Below, in pieces: positions 1 through 13,600 of a stretch of DNA of 64,000 nucleotides. The DNA comes from Prunella strophiata (lineage: Eukaryota > Chordata > Aves > Passeriformes > Prunellidae). The stretch spans positions 27,192,310 through 27,256,309 of the forward strand of contig JAZBQD010000015.1 in the NCBI GenBank assembly GCA_036583965.1. Direction: 5' to 3'. Position numbers and translations under genes: made by a program. Under the pieces are notes generated by a model. That model saw nothing but the letters and a program-made list of their open reading frames with translations. It made no database searches and was not told the DNA's origin. The stretch's first letter is position 1. Each line of letters begins with the position of its first letter.

Positions 1-2380
1 GGATCATGGGAAAAGCTGACACAAGCCAGGGACCAAATTTTCATCTGAGAAGGAGAAAATACTCTGTACTGCAAGAGGGACATAATGAAAAACCATCATT
101 AAAGAGTTTTCATCATTTATTATCAAGGACTGTTGTCTAATGTATCGTATTTACATGCACAGCAGAATTCTGGTGATGTCAGCCATAAGCTTGTCCTAGT
201 GATGTTTTTCTGGAAATCATATGTGGCTTGAAACTTGTATTGTACAGTTTCATAGTTAATACCAGTGTCAGAATTTACCCCGTCACCACATCAATCCTGA
301 TTTACTAGTACTCCAAGCTCTCCTAGAGAGCTAGAAAAGCTAATTTCAAATTTGCACACTCAATTACAGAATGAGAGGTATGATTCACTGCCATCAAAGA
401 GATCTTGGACATTCAATAAATCCCAAAATATTCCACTGAACTGAAAATCTCCAATTTTGTAGACAATCCTTTAATATACATTTTGATAACTTCTGAGGCT
501 GTATTAATTAAGGTACAGTTTAGCATCAGTTCCTGATGTATTACTCTCATACTTCAAAATCATCAATACAGAGAAGTAAGTACCGTGAAAATACAAAATG
601 CAGAGATTTGTACAGTTTTTACCTTCTACTAACACCCTACAGTCTGGGTCTAGGGATGGCAACTTCCCATTTGGATTACCTCCAGGTTTCATTATCCATG
701 CAGAAATGTGACAGAAAGATTACAAGAAAAAGTGTATCCATAAAAGAAGGCTTTATGACAGTTTTTTTACAGTGTGGGCAGGTTAAGAGAGTTAAGAAAT
801 AAGCCCTACAAAGGACCAAACCTGTCAAATAAAGAATAGGCTGTATTGGCTTTCTTAGACATAAGGTCCCAGATGCAAACTGTTGAAAGATTCCTGAAAC
901 AGCTCAGCAACATTTAGCTCAGAAATTGGAAGCAATACAACTACTGCTAGTGTCATGCCCTAGATAATGATCTCTGCTGAGAGAAACAGGTAAATTAACC
1001 TGGAAACATTATCAAATTAATGTCATTATTACCACTTCCAGGATGCAAGCAAATATTTTCTTTCAGTGCTGCACTTTCCCATATGAGCACACAAAAACTT
1101 TCAGGACTAATGTAAATTTTATGTGAAAATCTGCACCTCTACTAGCAATACAGGGCTAACCTACTGCCCCAGAGTAGGAGGTAAAGAGATCTTCCCACAT
1201 CCTTACTAATTCTGTCAATGCCACTACTTTACCTGTGGATTTCCATACTGAAAAATGTCTTCTTTTTGCTGAAACAACTGCCGCAGTTGGAACCTGAAAA
1301 AGTTGCCCTAGACTTTTCTCTTGTAGTTAAATTGTTTAATGCAATGTAGTTATTTGAAGAATAAAAGGATAATCTCTGTAACCACACAGCAACAGAAATT
1401 CTGACTCCCTCATGGTTTTCTGCCAGCTTCATTTCAGGTCTTTGGAGGAACTTAACTTTAAAGGTAGGATATAAACTGCAGCAAGCAGTGAATTCAGGTG
1501 AATTCCAAGTCTTATATGCTGACTCCACACCAGAGGGCTATGACTGAAAAGTCTGTCTATGAAGCTCATATTCCACCACAAAAATGTTGTGGGGATTTTT
1601 CAGCTTATTTTGCCCTGTAGACTTGCAGATAGCCTCTGGCTACCCACCCATTAGCTGCTAGCCACAGGCACAACCTTGGGTGACTGGGATCTGTCTGGGA
1701 TTTACTTTGCCTTCTGTTTAAACTAATTTGAAGTATTGCCCTTCTGTGCTTATTCTATTTAAAAATAGTGTTAAACACTGAAAAGTTTTATTTCAGCTTT
1801 TCTATGGTTAATATATTTAAAGAAAAATATCTGCACAGAGCAGAGAGGTGCAGGATCACTAAGCAAATGGAATTCAATTATGCTGATCTCTATTTAAAAT
1901 GGTTCTTTCCTTTCTGCCTACCTCATCCTCTGCTGGCAGACTGTTCAGTAAATATTTTCTCTGCAGGTCCATGAGTCATCCATGTAGTAAGTCACAGCCA
2001 GAGAGAGACACAGGGATAATTGGGAAGTGGGTCACTGCATGAGTCTTCTTCCTGGGAATCAGGGTTAAAAATTTCACCCAGAGCACAAGTCTAGTGGTTC
2101 TGTTCTGTTACCATGAGTTTAGCTGCCTTATCCAAATTTGGAGTTTGATTAGTGCCTCTTTGCACAGTGTATTTAGCTAACCAACACACTAATGTTCTTG
2201 GACAGACAGTTATTTCTGAACATGAAAGCCTCAATATTTGTATAAATAACATATCTGTACATTGAGTCTCCCCTGGAGATCAGCTGGCTTAACACCCAGA
2301 TCAAAGTGGTAGAATTACTGACTAAAGTAAGAGTTATTTCAGGTGGCTCAGGACCCTGTCTGGAAACCCTCTGAACCTGG
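1..2380. other. Low-copy AT-rich noncoding DNA
   Basis: I see no gene and no recognisable mobile element here. Open frames of 60-100 codons exist on both strands, for example 1229-1528 on the minus strand. They lack protein-like composition and family resemblance and are read as chance. A weak imperfect inverted repeat built on TGGCTA/TAGCCA lies near 1640-1670. Confidence 0.6.
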
Positions 2381-3030
2381 AATCATAGTATTTTTGGGGG
2401 TTGAAAAAGACTTTTAAGATCATTGAGTCCAACAGTGATCTTAACACTATCAAATCCACTACTACTAAACCATGTCCCTAAGTGATGTATCCCCACATCT
2501 TTTACAGATGGTGACTCAGCCATTTCCCTGGGCAACCTGACCAATGCTTGACAACCCTTTCAGTGAAGAAATTTTGTCCTAATATTGAATCTAAACTTCC
2601 CCAGTGCTGGTAAGGCTGTTACCTATTGTCCTGTCACTTGTTACCTAGGAGAAAAGAAATCAACTCCCCAGTTGGCTACAATCTCATTTCAGTAGATGCA
2701 TAGAGAGCCTCTCTACCTCAGGCTAAACAACCCCAGCTCCCTCAGCCATTCCTCATTAGACATGTACTCCAGACCCTTCACCAGCTGTGTTTCCCTTCAA
2801 ACTCAACATAAGACCTCACCTGTGCTGTGTGCAGGATGAAAATTACTATTCCAACTCTGCTGACCAAACTATTTTTGATGCAAATTGTTGGCCTTCTTGG
2901 CCACCTGAGTACATGCTGGCTCGTGTTCAGTCATTGGATGACCAGGACTCCCAAGTCTTTTTCTGTTGTGCAGTTTTGTGCCCCACAGCTGCATGGCCTT
3001 GTTGTAACCAAAGCACATGCCAAGATGGAG
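2381..3030 (-). mobile_element. CR1 LINE fragment, 3' part, minus strand
   Basis: The left edge (2381-2435) reads AATCATAGTA then TTGAAAAAGACTTTTAAGATCATTGAGTCCAAC. This is the reverse complement of the CR1 3' end, where TTGGACTcgATGATCT precedes the ATTCTATG-type tail. It runs back through 'CCCTGGGCAACCTG' near 2527, 'GACAACCCTTTCAGTGAAGAA' near 2551 and 'AGGCTAAACAACCCCAG' near 2722. 'GGCCTTCTTGGCCACCTGAG' near 2890 comes from the antisense of the ORF2 C-terminal region. About 650 bp survive of an element normally over 4 kb, so it is 5' truncated as most CR1 copies are. Many substitutions and small indels destroy the reading frame. The 73- and 99-codon plus-strand frames inside it are antisense shadows. 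Confidence 0.93.
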
Positions 3031-6000
3031 CAACCATATACTCTTTGAGAGACCTGTTCCAGGTTTTGGTGATTTTCATTATATAGAATTTGTTAATTTA
3101 ATCTAACTGGAATATCCCTTACTCCAACTTGTGCCCACCATCCTTTTGATGTACTTCTCTGAGGAAATTGAGTCCTGTCTTCTTTATCCGTGATATACCT
3201 GAAGAAAAAAATTAGACTCCATTCCTTCTTCCTTTTTTCTCTTCATGCTGTATTACCTATTTTTACTCCCTTCCAGCCTTGCTTTGTTAAATACACATTA
3301 ATTTATAATTAATAAACAAGACTATATACCATTTTTACAAGTTAAAGTACTAACAGCTGCTCCCCTGCATGAAAGATGGCTGACAGTCTCTTCCTTCCAG
3401 TCTAAAGAATTATTACTGCTTTTTGTTCAGTACACAGTTGGGCTAACATTACTGATGCCTGGCAGGAAACCAGCTGCTGTCTCTGGCCATTGTGATACAT
3501 TATTCTCAAGGTCTCCCCTCCTATAGTCCCTCTAATGTATGGTCTCCTGAGAATGTTCACATTAGCAGCCATAGTCCTTAACATCACCAAGGTACAGAAC
3601 TTTTACTCACTGCATCATTTCACTGGATTATGTATCTCTTTCAGACACAACCTTTGCAAAAATCTTTCTGTGAAGGTCTTTATCACATATTTCTCTAATT
3701 AGGGTGGTTCATAATCCTAATGTAAGTGGCTTTCTTGTAATTCAGTACAGACTGAGGCTAATATAGGTATATTCCAACTCTTTTATGATATTTTGGTCCA
3801 ACTTCTCCACTCCATTTCTGTGCCACAGGATAAATCACCTCAGACTTAATGTAAAAATGAGAACATTGGGATAGTCTGGGCAAGCACCTTCAGTTTCAAT
3901 ATCCTCTTTCCTATGTGATCATCAACAGAAACAATAAAACAAACAGAAACAATAAAACCTCCTGTAACTGTGATAACTCCCCCTTTTCACCCTCTTTGAA
4001 AGTGCCATGCATTTTTTTTAAGCTTCAGTTGATCAACAATCTTGACTACTCCAAAGTTGAACCAATATATTTACCCTTCCTAGAGCAACATTAGGCAATT
4101 CAATGTTTGAATAAAATTTCTTTTCAGTGCAGAATTCAGCCTAAATAAATGTAACCTTTTAGATAGTTTACCAAAGAGATGTGAGGAAAAGAAACAAATA
4201 AAATAAAGGTTTCTATTTTATATTATCCTAATTCTGCACTGAGTTCCACAGTTGAGATAAAATTAATGGATTTTTATATTTTGGACTGCATACTAAAATA
4301 CCCTATTTTCCAAAGGCATTCTGAATTTTCACTTCAAATAAAAAATTATATATAAATAAAAAAAAAAAAACTTGTTTTTTTTTTAATGGCAATATAAGTG
4401 AGAAATTATTTCTTCTGTACAGGAACTGTATACTTTATTGAAAAAGTTAAGTGAATATTGTGTGCAGTTCAGCTTTTAAACGGTAGAACAGCCAGGAAAT
4501 AGTTTTTCAAGCTAGAGGCTTTGCAAGACCTTCAGGAAATATTTGCCTAGTCAGTACCCCATAAGAACAGGAAGATTAAAATCTCTGAAGAGTTTTATTT
4601 TGTAACACTAGAATAGGATTGAGGAAGAGCTTCAAAGCTTTGTAAGAGAACCAGAAAAGTACTTGTTGAACAGGGGAAGTGGAAAATGGCTGTGACACTT
4701 GCATTAGGACATGCTACTGTTGTGATACCTGAGGAACAAGGCCAAAGAGAAGTGGAAGACCAATAGCACCCAAGGGAAGGTCACTACTGCAGATAAAATC
4801 TCCAAGGTTAGATGAGTGACAGCTGACTCTGCTGATATTTTCTTTATACCCCTTCAGAACCTTGCCATCTGGAATCAAGCCTTCTATATCTAATCTTAAA
4901 ATAGTCATCTAAATATTGATAGTGCCTTTAATAATATAACATTTTTATTTTCTTTAATCTATTACTAATGTAAAAAAAGACAGATTTGAAATGCAATTCA
5001 GAGTATCCAGCATACACAAAAAGCTGCAGTGAGTGCTGCACTCCATGCTCAGGCTTTTTAGTATTTAAAGGGGATTTTAAAATGTGTGTTTCTCATAGTT
5101 TACATATCTATTTATTGGAAGATAGAACCTGGAATTGGCTGACCTCAGATATAGAAGTTTCAATGCTGGAAAAATGATTATATAATTCAGAATTTTGAGC
5201 TAATTATCTATATTCTCACAAATACTGTTGTTGTAAATATAATAAAAACTTACTTTACTGAAGAGCTCTAGACTAGCAATGACTGTGATCCTGGGTATGA
5301 GAAGTGCTAAGAACCCAGGAAGCTTCTGAATTGGGCATGGAAGACCACTCATAAAAACATAGCAATCAAAAGATGGATGTGATGTGATGCAGTACAAGTG
5401 GTCATTTTAATATATCTTTCTCTAGATGAGATTGATTGTGAATGGTTGAAGCTTAACCTTATCTATTCAATTTCTTTAACTGGTTTTCCTGTTTATTTTC
5501 TATTTATTTCTGTTCAACATTTTTCTCTTTTTAAAATTTCTTTATTTGTCAACATTTTTAATTTTCAATAATTTTCAATTATTTTCTATATAAAGAGCAT
5601 GAAATATGAAGAGCTCCTCCATTTCTTTTAATATAATCTTTTTTGCCAAGTGATAGCCTGACAGATTAGACTCTGCATGATTTTGTAGAAGGCATACTCA
5701 GTAAGGACCTCATTCTTCCATTCTTTCTCAAGGTTAGTGTAACCTTTCGACAATCAGAAGTTCATTCATGTCAGTAAAGATGTTAATGGAATTTTGCTTA
5801 GTTGCATAATGAACTTTTTCTTCTGATTCGATTTTAAAAACATTTTTAAAAAAATCATTAGACACAATAAAATCAGCACAAGGGGAAGCATGCACACATA
5901 CACAAAGAAAAAATAGTAGAAACCTATCTTAAAAATAGACAGCTCCAAAATCTACAAATTCTCTAAGTAAAGATCATCAATTATCTTTACTTGGCAAATG

Positions 6001-7653
6001 AAAGGCAATAACAGTAAAATGCATATGAGCACCAACTGTGATGTGAAATTTAAGGCTCTAAAACTTCATTAAAATCAGACTGGTAATGATGTACCATATG
6101 CACTGGGCTGCGTTTGCCCGAGGATCTCCAACCTGTGGCTCATTTCTTCTGTCACAGCACCTCTTTATAAGAATGACTCAGAGTGCTTTGTTGAAGTGCT
6201 TAGGGGCTGACAAGCAGGGTAGGTGTTTCACAAATAATCATTCGCTTCATTATACCCTGGTGGATTATAGACTTTTTCTGGTTTTAGGAGAATCTTAGGC
6301 TTTCATTTCTAAAGTGAGCTGAAGACATGAAACAAAGCTGTTAACAAGTATTCTGACAATTTATGCTTCCTGAATAGGAAACTGATCTTTTTTTTTCTTT
6401 AGCAAGTAAAAGGCATTCTTAATAGCCTTTTACAGAAATAACTGATAATGAATTTGGATAGCACATTTCAGAGAGATTACAAAAATATTTTAACCAGCTA
6501 AGATAGATGGTAGACCTCATAGGTGAAGGGTTGCATATTTCATTACCAGCTCTTGAGCAATTTAGTGCCCATGTGCTTATTTTATTATTCTGGTACTTCA
6601 GTCTCTTATTTGTAGCTCACCGTTATAAATGATTCAGAACCTTTTCCTTTTTTAATGCTTTCATATATAAGCTCCCCTTAATGCTACAGCTTGATATGGC
6701 TATATGTGGCAAGTAAAACAAGTACTTTTAGATGAACCTTAATCTTATTATGATTAAAGATGAAAGAAAGACCATGCCAAAGCAACATTAAGCTAAATTC
6801 TTTATATGTTAAGCAAAATGCAAACCTATTGGTACCTGAGAGATATTAATTATGCTGAAATCCATTTGATACCTGGTCATACCCTAGATATTAAAAATTA
6901 AACAAAGGTGGAAGCACCTTTAAACACTGGCATGTAACAGAGGTGTCTGAGTTCTCACAAGAGACAGTCTGGGGGGGATATGTAAATTGTCTTCAGCGTG
7001 TCTGGAAGTCACAGACACTCAGAAATGGAAGGAAACAAAAGCAGCAGCAATTCCTGGCTTGACTGGTTGGTTAATTTGCTTTCAACATAAGCAACCTGCT
7101 GACCAGGCTATTTATCCACAGTAGGAAAGCCTGTGTTTAATCCCATTTTGTGAACAAGGAAGGGCCTTAGCCACTTAGTGATAAGCATGGGAAGAGTGCA
7201 TGCTACTGGCCTTGTGGTGCAGTAAGGGGAAAATAATGTGACCTTAACAGCTGACACACTCACTAAGGGAAGAGTAGAGCCATATTGGACTTAGCACCAT
7301 CTGCAATGCTTTTTCCTTTCCTTTTTCATGTAACAAAATAATTAGTGAGTACATTTTATTTTTGCAGAAGTATTTTCCATGTTTCAAGTACTTTGAATAT
7401 TATAAAAAGAATCTCAACATACTTTTCACAAGTCTTTTTTTTTTTGTTTGTTTTTTGGTTTTTTTCAGGTTGCCTCTAGTACCATTACAACACATGGGAT
7501 CTAAACTTTTACTGAAAATTAAATTTCAGATCAAGTTTTGAAGCTCTGGTGATCACTTGGTATTAAAGGGACCTCATAGGTGAATAATTGCTCAATGTGC
7601 AGTGTGGTGTTACTGGTGTTTTACCCTGTGTTTTAAACTGAATAACCACTGGG
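3031..7653. other. Low-copy AT-rich noncoding DNA
   Basis: There is no gene or recognised element. Small structures include a tandem duplication (3924-3958, listed separately) and an A13/T10 near-inverted run at 4358-4384. A 9-bp inverted repeat GTAAAAGGC/GCCTTTTAC lies at 6406-6414 and 6425-6433. A T/G-rich run lies near 7435-7467. Confidence 0.6.
3924..3958. repeat. Two-copy tandem duplication, period 18
   Basis: AACAGAAACAATAAAAC occurs at 3924-3940 and again, after one A, at 3942-3958. The copies are identical. This is probably a recent slippage duplication. Confidence 0.9.
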
Positions 7654-7679
7654 AAAAAAAAAAAAAAAAAAAAAAAAAA
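7654..7679. repeat. Poly(A) tract, A26
   Basis: This is an uninterrupted run of 26 A following ACTGGG and preceding GCTGTAG. No matching target-site duplication or recognisable retrocopy body was seen upstream, so it is best called a homopolymer. It may vary in length between individuals or assemblies. Confidence 0.95.
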
Positions 7680-10600
7680 GCTGTAGAAAGATAGTAAAGA
7701 ATCATTGGACTATGTATTTTCCAGTTCTGACTTTTCAACCTTCCAGAAAATTCTTTACCAAAAGGTTATTATTTAAATATCTTTTTTTCAATCTGATATA
7801 TTATAATTAAACTTTTGAATAGTTTTATGCTTTGTTATACCTTTTTACATCAATTTATAGTTTAAAGAAGATGTTGAAGGGGCACATAGCATTCAGATGT
7901 TATGAAGAAGTGCACACAAGCAATGGTGAAATGCCTTTTGCATTTTACTCTACTGGTTAGTTAAAAGTGAACAAACTAGTAAAAGAAAAAACAATGATCA
8001 ATGAGTATTTATATTTCATCTACATTCACAATACCTTTAAACAATAGCAAAAATAAACAAATTCTATTCATGAAAATCACATTTTCTTCAGGGCCCATAC
8101 CTGTTTTGTTGTTGCTGCCATGGTGTCTAGCATTATACAGCTGTCTATAAACCCAGCCAGAAATCTGGAGATGAGATTGAGGATCCTCTGTTCTCACTAC
8201 AGTTAGGTTGGATACTGAGGGACTACATTACAGTATTTGCTATGTAAACACAGAATTGCCCCAAATGGCATTCAGTTAAAACAGGGGGAGGAGCTGTTCC
8301 TAAAAGCTGAAGTTATATGATGAAAAATAATAAACATCATACTATTCTTGATAGTTTATAATATAGTGAAAATGTAGAATTGCACTCATGATTGAAGCCT
8401 TGAATCTATGTTTGAAATATCCAAAACATTTTTTTAAATAGCTGATAAATTAATCACTATCCTAATTCAGATTTAGATCCTTTGACTGGAAAAATGTTAA
8501 ATATGGTAAAGTTCTAGTTCCACTGCCAATTATAATCTGAGCTCTAGCTATAGGAAAAAAACGATCAAGAGTTAAATGAACTATGGATTAATATTTGCAT
8601 AGCATAAAATTAAGTGTTCATGTAGTTGACTTAAATAAGACCATCTTCCTCACTGCTGCCACTTGAGATCCCTGAATTAAGCAAATGTAATTTATAAATA
8701 GCTATTTTCAATATATAACAATGTTTATAGGCTGGTTTTATAAATCCTTTAGAAAGCAAAGTAGGTGCCATCCGTTTCCCAGTATAGTGAAGGTCAGAAA
8801 AGAGAATATTCATTATTTGTTTTAAAATTCCATTTTTCATTTTTTATTCAGCACTGTGTCTTTTTAAACTTGTGAGCTCTTTTTGTGAAATGTAGAGTTT
8901 CATATTAAGTAATATAGAATCAAGAATAATACTGCTCTTTTTATTTCTTTAGTCTTATCTGACTACAGCTTTGTCTTTGCTCTGGTCATTCTTCCCAAAA
9001 TAAACAAATAAACAAAAAACTAAAACCCCCAGACTTTTATACTTTTTTTTCCTCCTGTGTTGATTCCACAATCCTAGAAAGCATTTGATACCGAGTTCTG
9101 TTGGATGCACAATGTCATAATTTTTGGACCTGAATCTGGTCCAGAGTAATAAATATTTTGTTTTCAGGGCTCCATGACTAACAACAGGATTAAATGCAAG
9201 TCAGCATCATATGAAGCTGCAGCTCTGGGGACATTAGTGAAAATCTTGTATAACACTTTATTTCCATCAGAAGAAAAAACCTGTGAGATAGGTAAAATAA
9301 GCTCAAATGTACAATTTTTAAATAAATAAGTTTCCTTATTTGATCTTCCTTTCTTTGATGACTTTAGTAGGATTTCTCAGTTATATCAAAACATACTCCT
9401 AAAAATGTTATTTTCTTGAGAACATAATAACATTGCTCAATTGATAATAGACAGCCCCATGACACAGTCTCTATATGTATTCAAGGACCTGGTAATGTAC
9501 ATTTTTACTACATACAGGGCATCTGAAATGGAAAATTACTGGAGACATCTCATGGCAGGGTTTCTGCTGCTTATACTATAGTAATCATTTAACAAGTGCA
9601 TAGGAAGTATTCATTAATTCTTCAATTAATTGATTTTTTAGCTTTCAAACTAGAGATCCATTTCTGAGCAGCTACACACTATAAAAGTATTGATCCCATG
9701 ACTAAAACAATTCTGCTTGAAGCAAATAATCTCGAAATAAAATCATTATTTTTTTCCTCTGACAATAATGTATGATCACGGGAAAGAATACATTAACTTG
9801 CATATCTGCTGTAACCAGATATTTTGGTATTTGTCATGCATTTCAAATTTGAAAGGAGTTTAATGACTGGCTGGTTAATCAGAGGACATCACTTTGGGGC
9901 TGCTAAACATTCAATGAAACTTTTATTATTATGAATAAAAAAATTCAAGTTACCTCTTGATAGATATATCACTAAATGCCCTGCAAGTATTTAAACAGTA
10001 AATAGTTAAAATCCAATAAATCAACATGCAATTGATGGGGAAGCTGATCCATCTGGGCTACTACATGGCAGCATCTTTCTTTGGAGAAACCTTGCCTAGA
10101 AAAGAAAAGTGTGTTTTTCAACTCATCTCATAAATCATTTTGACAATGAACACTAGAGATTATCTCAAATTGCAAAATTCACTTCCAGATCTGGCACTGC
10201 ATCTCACCAGTTTTCAAAAACACATTTTTTTTTCCTTCTTACTATAAATAGAAGAGCAAGCTCTATGTAGAATAAAGTTTTTATTAAAGGACAAAGTATG
10301 CAGCTGCATAGTTCAATCTTTTTTTGTGCATTCTCAAATATAAAATCAAGAACTGCTATCCTTATGAACTAATGTCACTTCAGAATGTAGTACAAATCAC
10401 TGATGCTTCTCTATTGCCTCATGTGACATATTTCTATGTCTTGAGGGCAGCACAAATCAGAGCTTCTTTTCTCTAGGACTGACTTACACTGTATGTCAAC
10501 AACCCAGAATATAATATAGCTTGATGAGCTCTGGGAGAATATATTTACCTAGTAAATATAACTTCATAATCAGATCATCAGTATTACTTACTTTAAAATG

Positions 10601-13600
10601 AGCCCCCAAAAACTCAGATGTAAAGGGGAACTAATAGATTAGATTTCACCTGTTGTACATAATAGGTCATTTCACACAGTTATACCTGCAGAGTCTCATA
10701 ACTTTTCTAGGGTGCAAATTCCTTGCTCAGTCTCTTTCTCAGTCTGAATGGAATGTGTCATGGTACAGGGGTCCTCTTCTTCCCAGTACTGTGTTTTTGC
10801 AAATGTTAATTATTTTAATTTTATCCTCTCAATACTAAAATAGAAAATAAGGTTGTAAAATTCTGATTTATTTCTGGATTTTTAAAATATTTATTTAAAA
10901 TATTTTTATCTAGATACTAGTTTTATATATTTTCTATGCTAGACAAAAAAAAATATTAAACCCCATCAGTTACTTCCTCAACTGTCCTTACTCAGGATAG
11001 TCAATTTATGTGTCATTGTTTAGGATTCAGTAAGTAGGCTGGGCTCTTTCAAGCTTATTATGGTATGGTAGGTATCCTCTTCAACCCCTGAAATGTTCTG
11101 TCTACTTTTTTTTGCAGACTCTAAGTTGTCAATACCTGTTACTTAACATAAATATCAAGACTGGAAGTTTCTGACGCAAAATATGCAGGGAAAAAAAATT
11201 GGTCTTCTAATTCTACATAATCTATTGTGCCTCATTCCATCCACTCTTGTCACAGAACCAGATTGGAAGTTGATAATCAATTATTTATTTTCTATGATTT
11301 TCAAATGAAATGAAAAAGACATGAAATGATACTGTCTTGAAGCCACTTCAGCAGCTGATCTTTATCTATTGCTCTACCTAACATAAAATCTTTCCTATCA
11401 TGCCAGCCACGATGACATAAATATGCAGTTCTTGCATGTATCAAAGGCTGAATGAGTCATTGATAGCTTTGGAATGGCACAAACACAGTAAGAAATGTGA
11501 CAGCTGTCTTCACCCAGGCAAAGGTCAGCTCAGCTTTGCTACATCTTTGAATGATGTCAGCGCCATACATAACTAAACTAAAAATCATCACTGTGATATT
11601 TTTTCCAGACATTCCTTGTTCTTCCCAGCTTCTTGCAACAGTTTAACACAGTAAAAGCAAGGAGACATAGAAAAGCAATTTCTTAGGAAAGCCCTCAATG
11701 TTAATTGTTGGTGAATAAACACCAAGAAGATAATTTTAAAAATTGGTATTGTTTTTTTGCTTATTTTGGCATCAATACAGCACGGAACTTCCTGATTACT
11801 CCTTCTCTGTGAAGCAAATTTGAGCACACCTACCATTCCTCTCAGGATCCACTACACACTTGAACGGAAAATATAAGTACATCCAACTTGCTACATCATA
11901 TTGCAAGAAATCTGCAACCATTTTATAGAAGAACACAGATTTTTATCATATTACTTTCCTACCTTACATTTTCCCATTAATTTCTCCAAAAGTTCACTTC
12001 TCCCAAAATTATGATAGTACTTAGAGAAGCAGAAGATCCACAGGAAAAAAAAAAAATAAAATAAAAAACCTCCTTAGGTTTCATGGCTTAGAATTTTTTT
12101 TTTTTTCAAAGGAACAACTTTTATAGAAAAACTTTAATTTTTTAGTCCAAGCTGAATGCCACATGTTATGTTAAAAGGTCCATTATTTATTTGTGTCCAG
12201 GATGTGTCTGAATGGGACTAAAATGTATTTCATAGCAATGATAACATTTATTTGGCTGATCATTTCCATCTGGATAGATACCAGAGATAATACAGAGAAT
12301 TAAAGCATCATGTACAATTAAAGTTGTTCATTTATGATTAAAACAGGATTCATCATATGCCATTTCATCTTTTGGATTAATTTCTGTATTGACTTGCATT
12401 GCATTTTATTATCTAAACATTTTCCAGTAAACCAGTTAAACAGCCCACAGAAACACCCACAAGCCAGATTACTAATATCTCCCCTACTCTTCCTGATCTT
12501 GTCTTTCAAGGAGAATCTAAAGAAAAAGAACCCTAGATATTCTGCACTGCTGCTTTGAGTGTCTCACAGAAAGAACTCACTCAGAGAGGGTGGACAAGTT
12601 GATGATTAACTTGGTACATTCTCAGATGTCTGTGCTCTCTGAAGAGCAGTATTGTGCTCTGAAGTATTTTTTAATGGGAAGAGATGTCTTGATGTCAAGT
12701 CTTACTAACCTCCCATTGCCAGCTCCAGACTCTTGCTTCCTGTGCAGTCCTTACACTACGGATTATTGCTCTGAGTGTAATAATGTGGGTCTGGGGACAC
12801 CAGAAATGTAATTCCTGAGCCTGAAAGATTTTCTCCTATGGTTCAGCTGTAACAGTTGATATATAGGTAAAGGGCTTAGTAAGCTTCTGATTCCAAACCA
12901 ATCAGTTTCATATTATATTTGTAAAATTCATGTAATTTGTCCAAAAAAAAAGAAGAGGTACTGCTGAATGAACACACAGGTGTGGGCTTTCATTTGGGCA
13001 TTACTAAATATTTCCTGATGAAGGAGAAATTACTGATCTAACTAGATTATGCAATGAGACTAGAAGTCAAACTAAAACTCAGAATATAATTTCTGTATTA
13101 CTCCTGGTTTCATTCATTTATTTTATATGGTTCTGTGCATTACTTATATTTTAAGCAGCCCTAAGTAATCATAATATTTATATTTTTGATCTAATTTCTT
13201 CCTACTCCCTCGGGCTGATTTAATTGATTTTCTTTTTAAAAACAGAATTTACAGATTATGCCTTAAATTAAAATCTAGGATTTTCCTATAATACTACAGA
13301 AAACTGGTTCACTGTTTCCCCTCATTAAAGAGGAGAGTACCAGTTTTAGAGGGGAAGCAGCAGTTTGGAGAACTCTTGCATGCCAGAGATACTGGGTTAA
13401 TTGTCACCGTGGCATGTCAGAGGCAATTAAGAGACAGGTGAAGGAAGGAGCTGCAAACTGGAGATAAGAATGAGCCCAATTCCACAATAATCTCTTAGTT
13501 GGCAAAAGTTAGTTTGCCCTAAGATACAACAGCTCATGCTGACCCCAGTACTTTTTGTTATCTTGGAAATAAATGTACTGTGCATTTAATGGGAACATGA

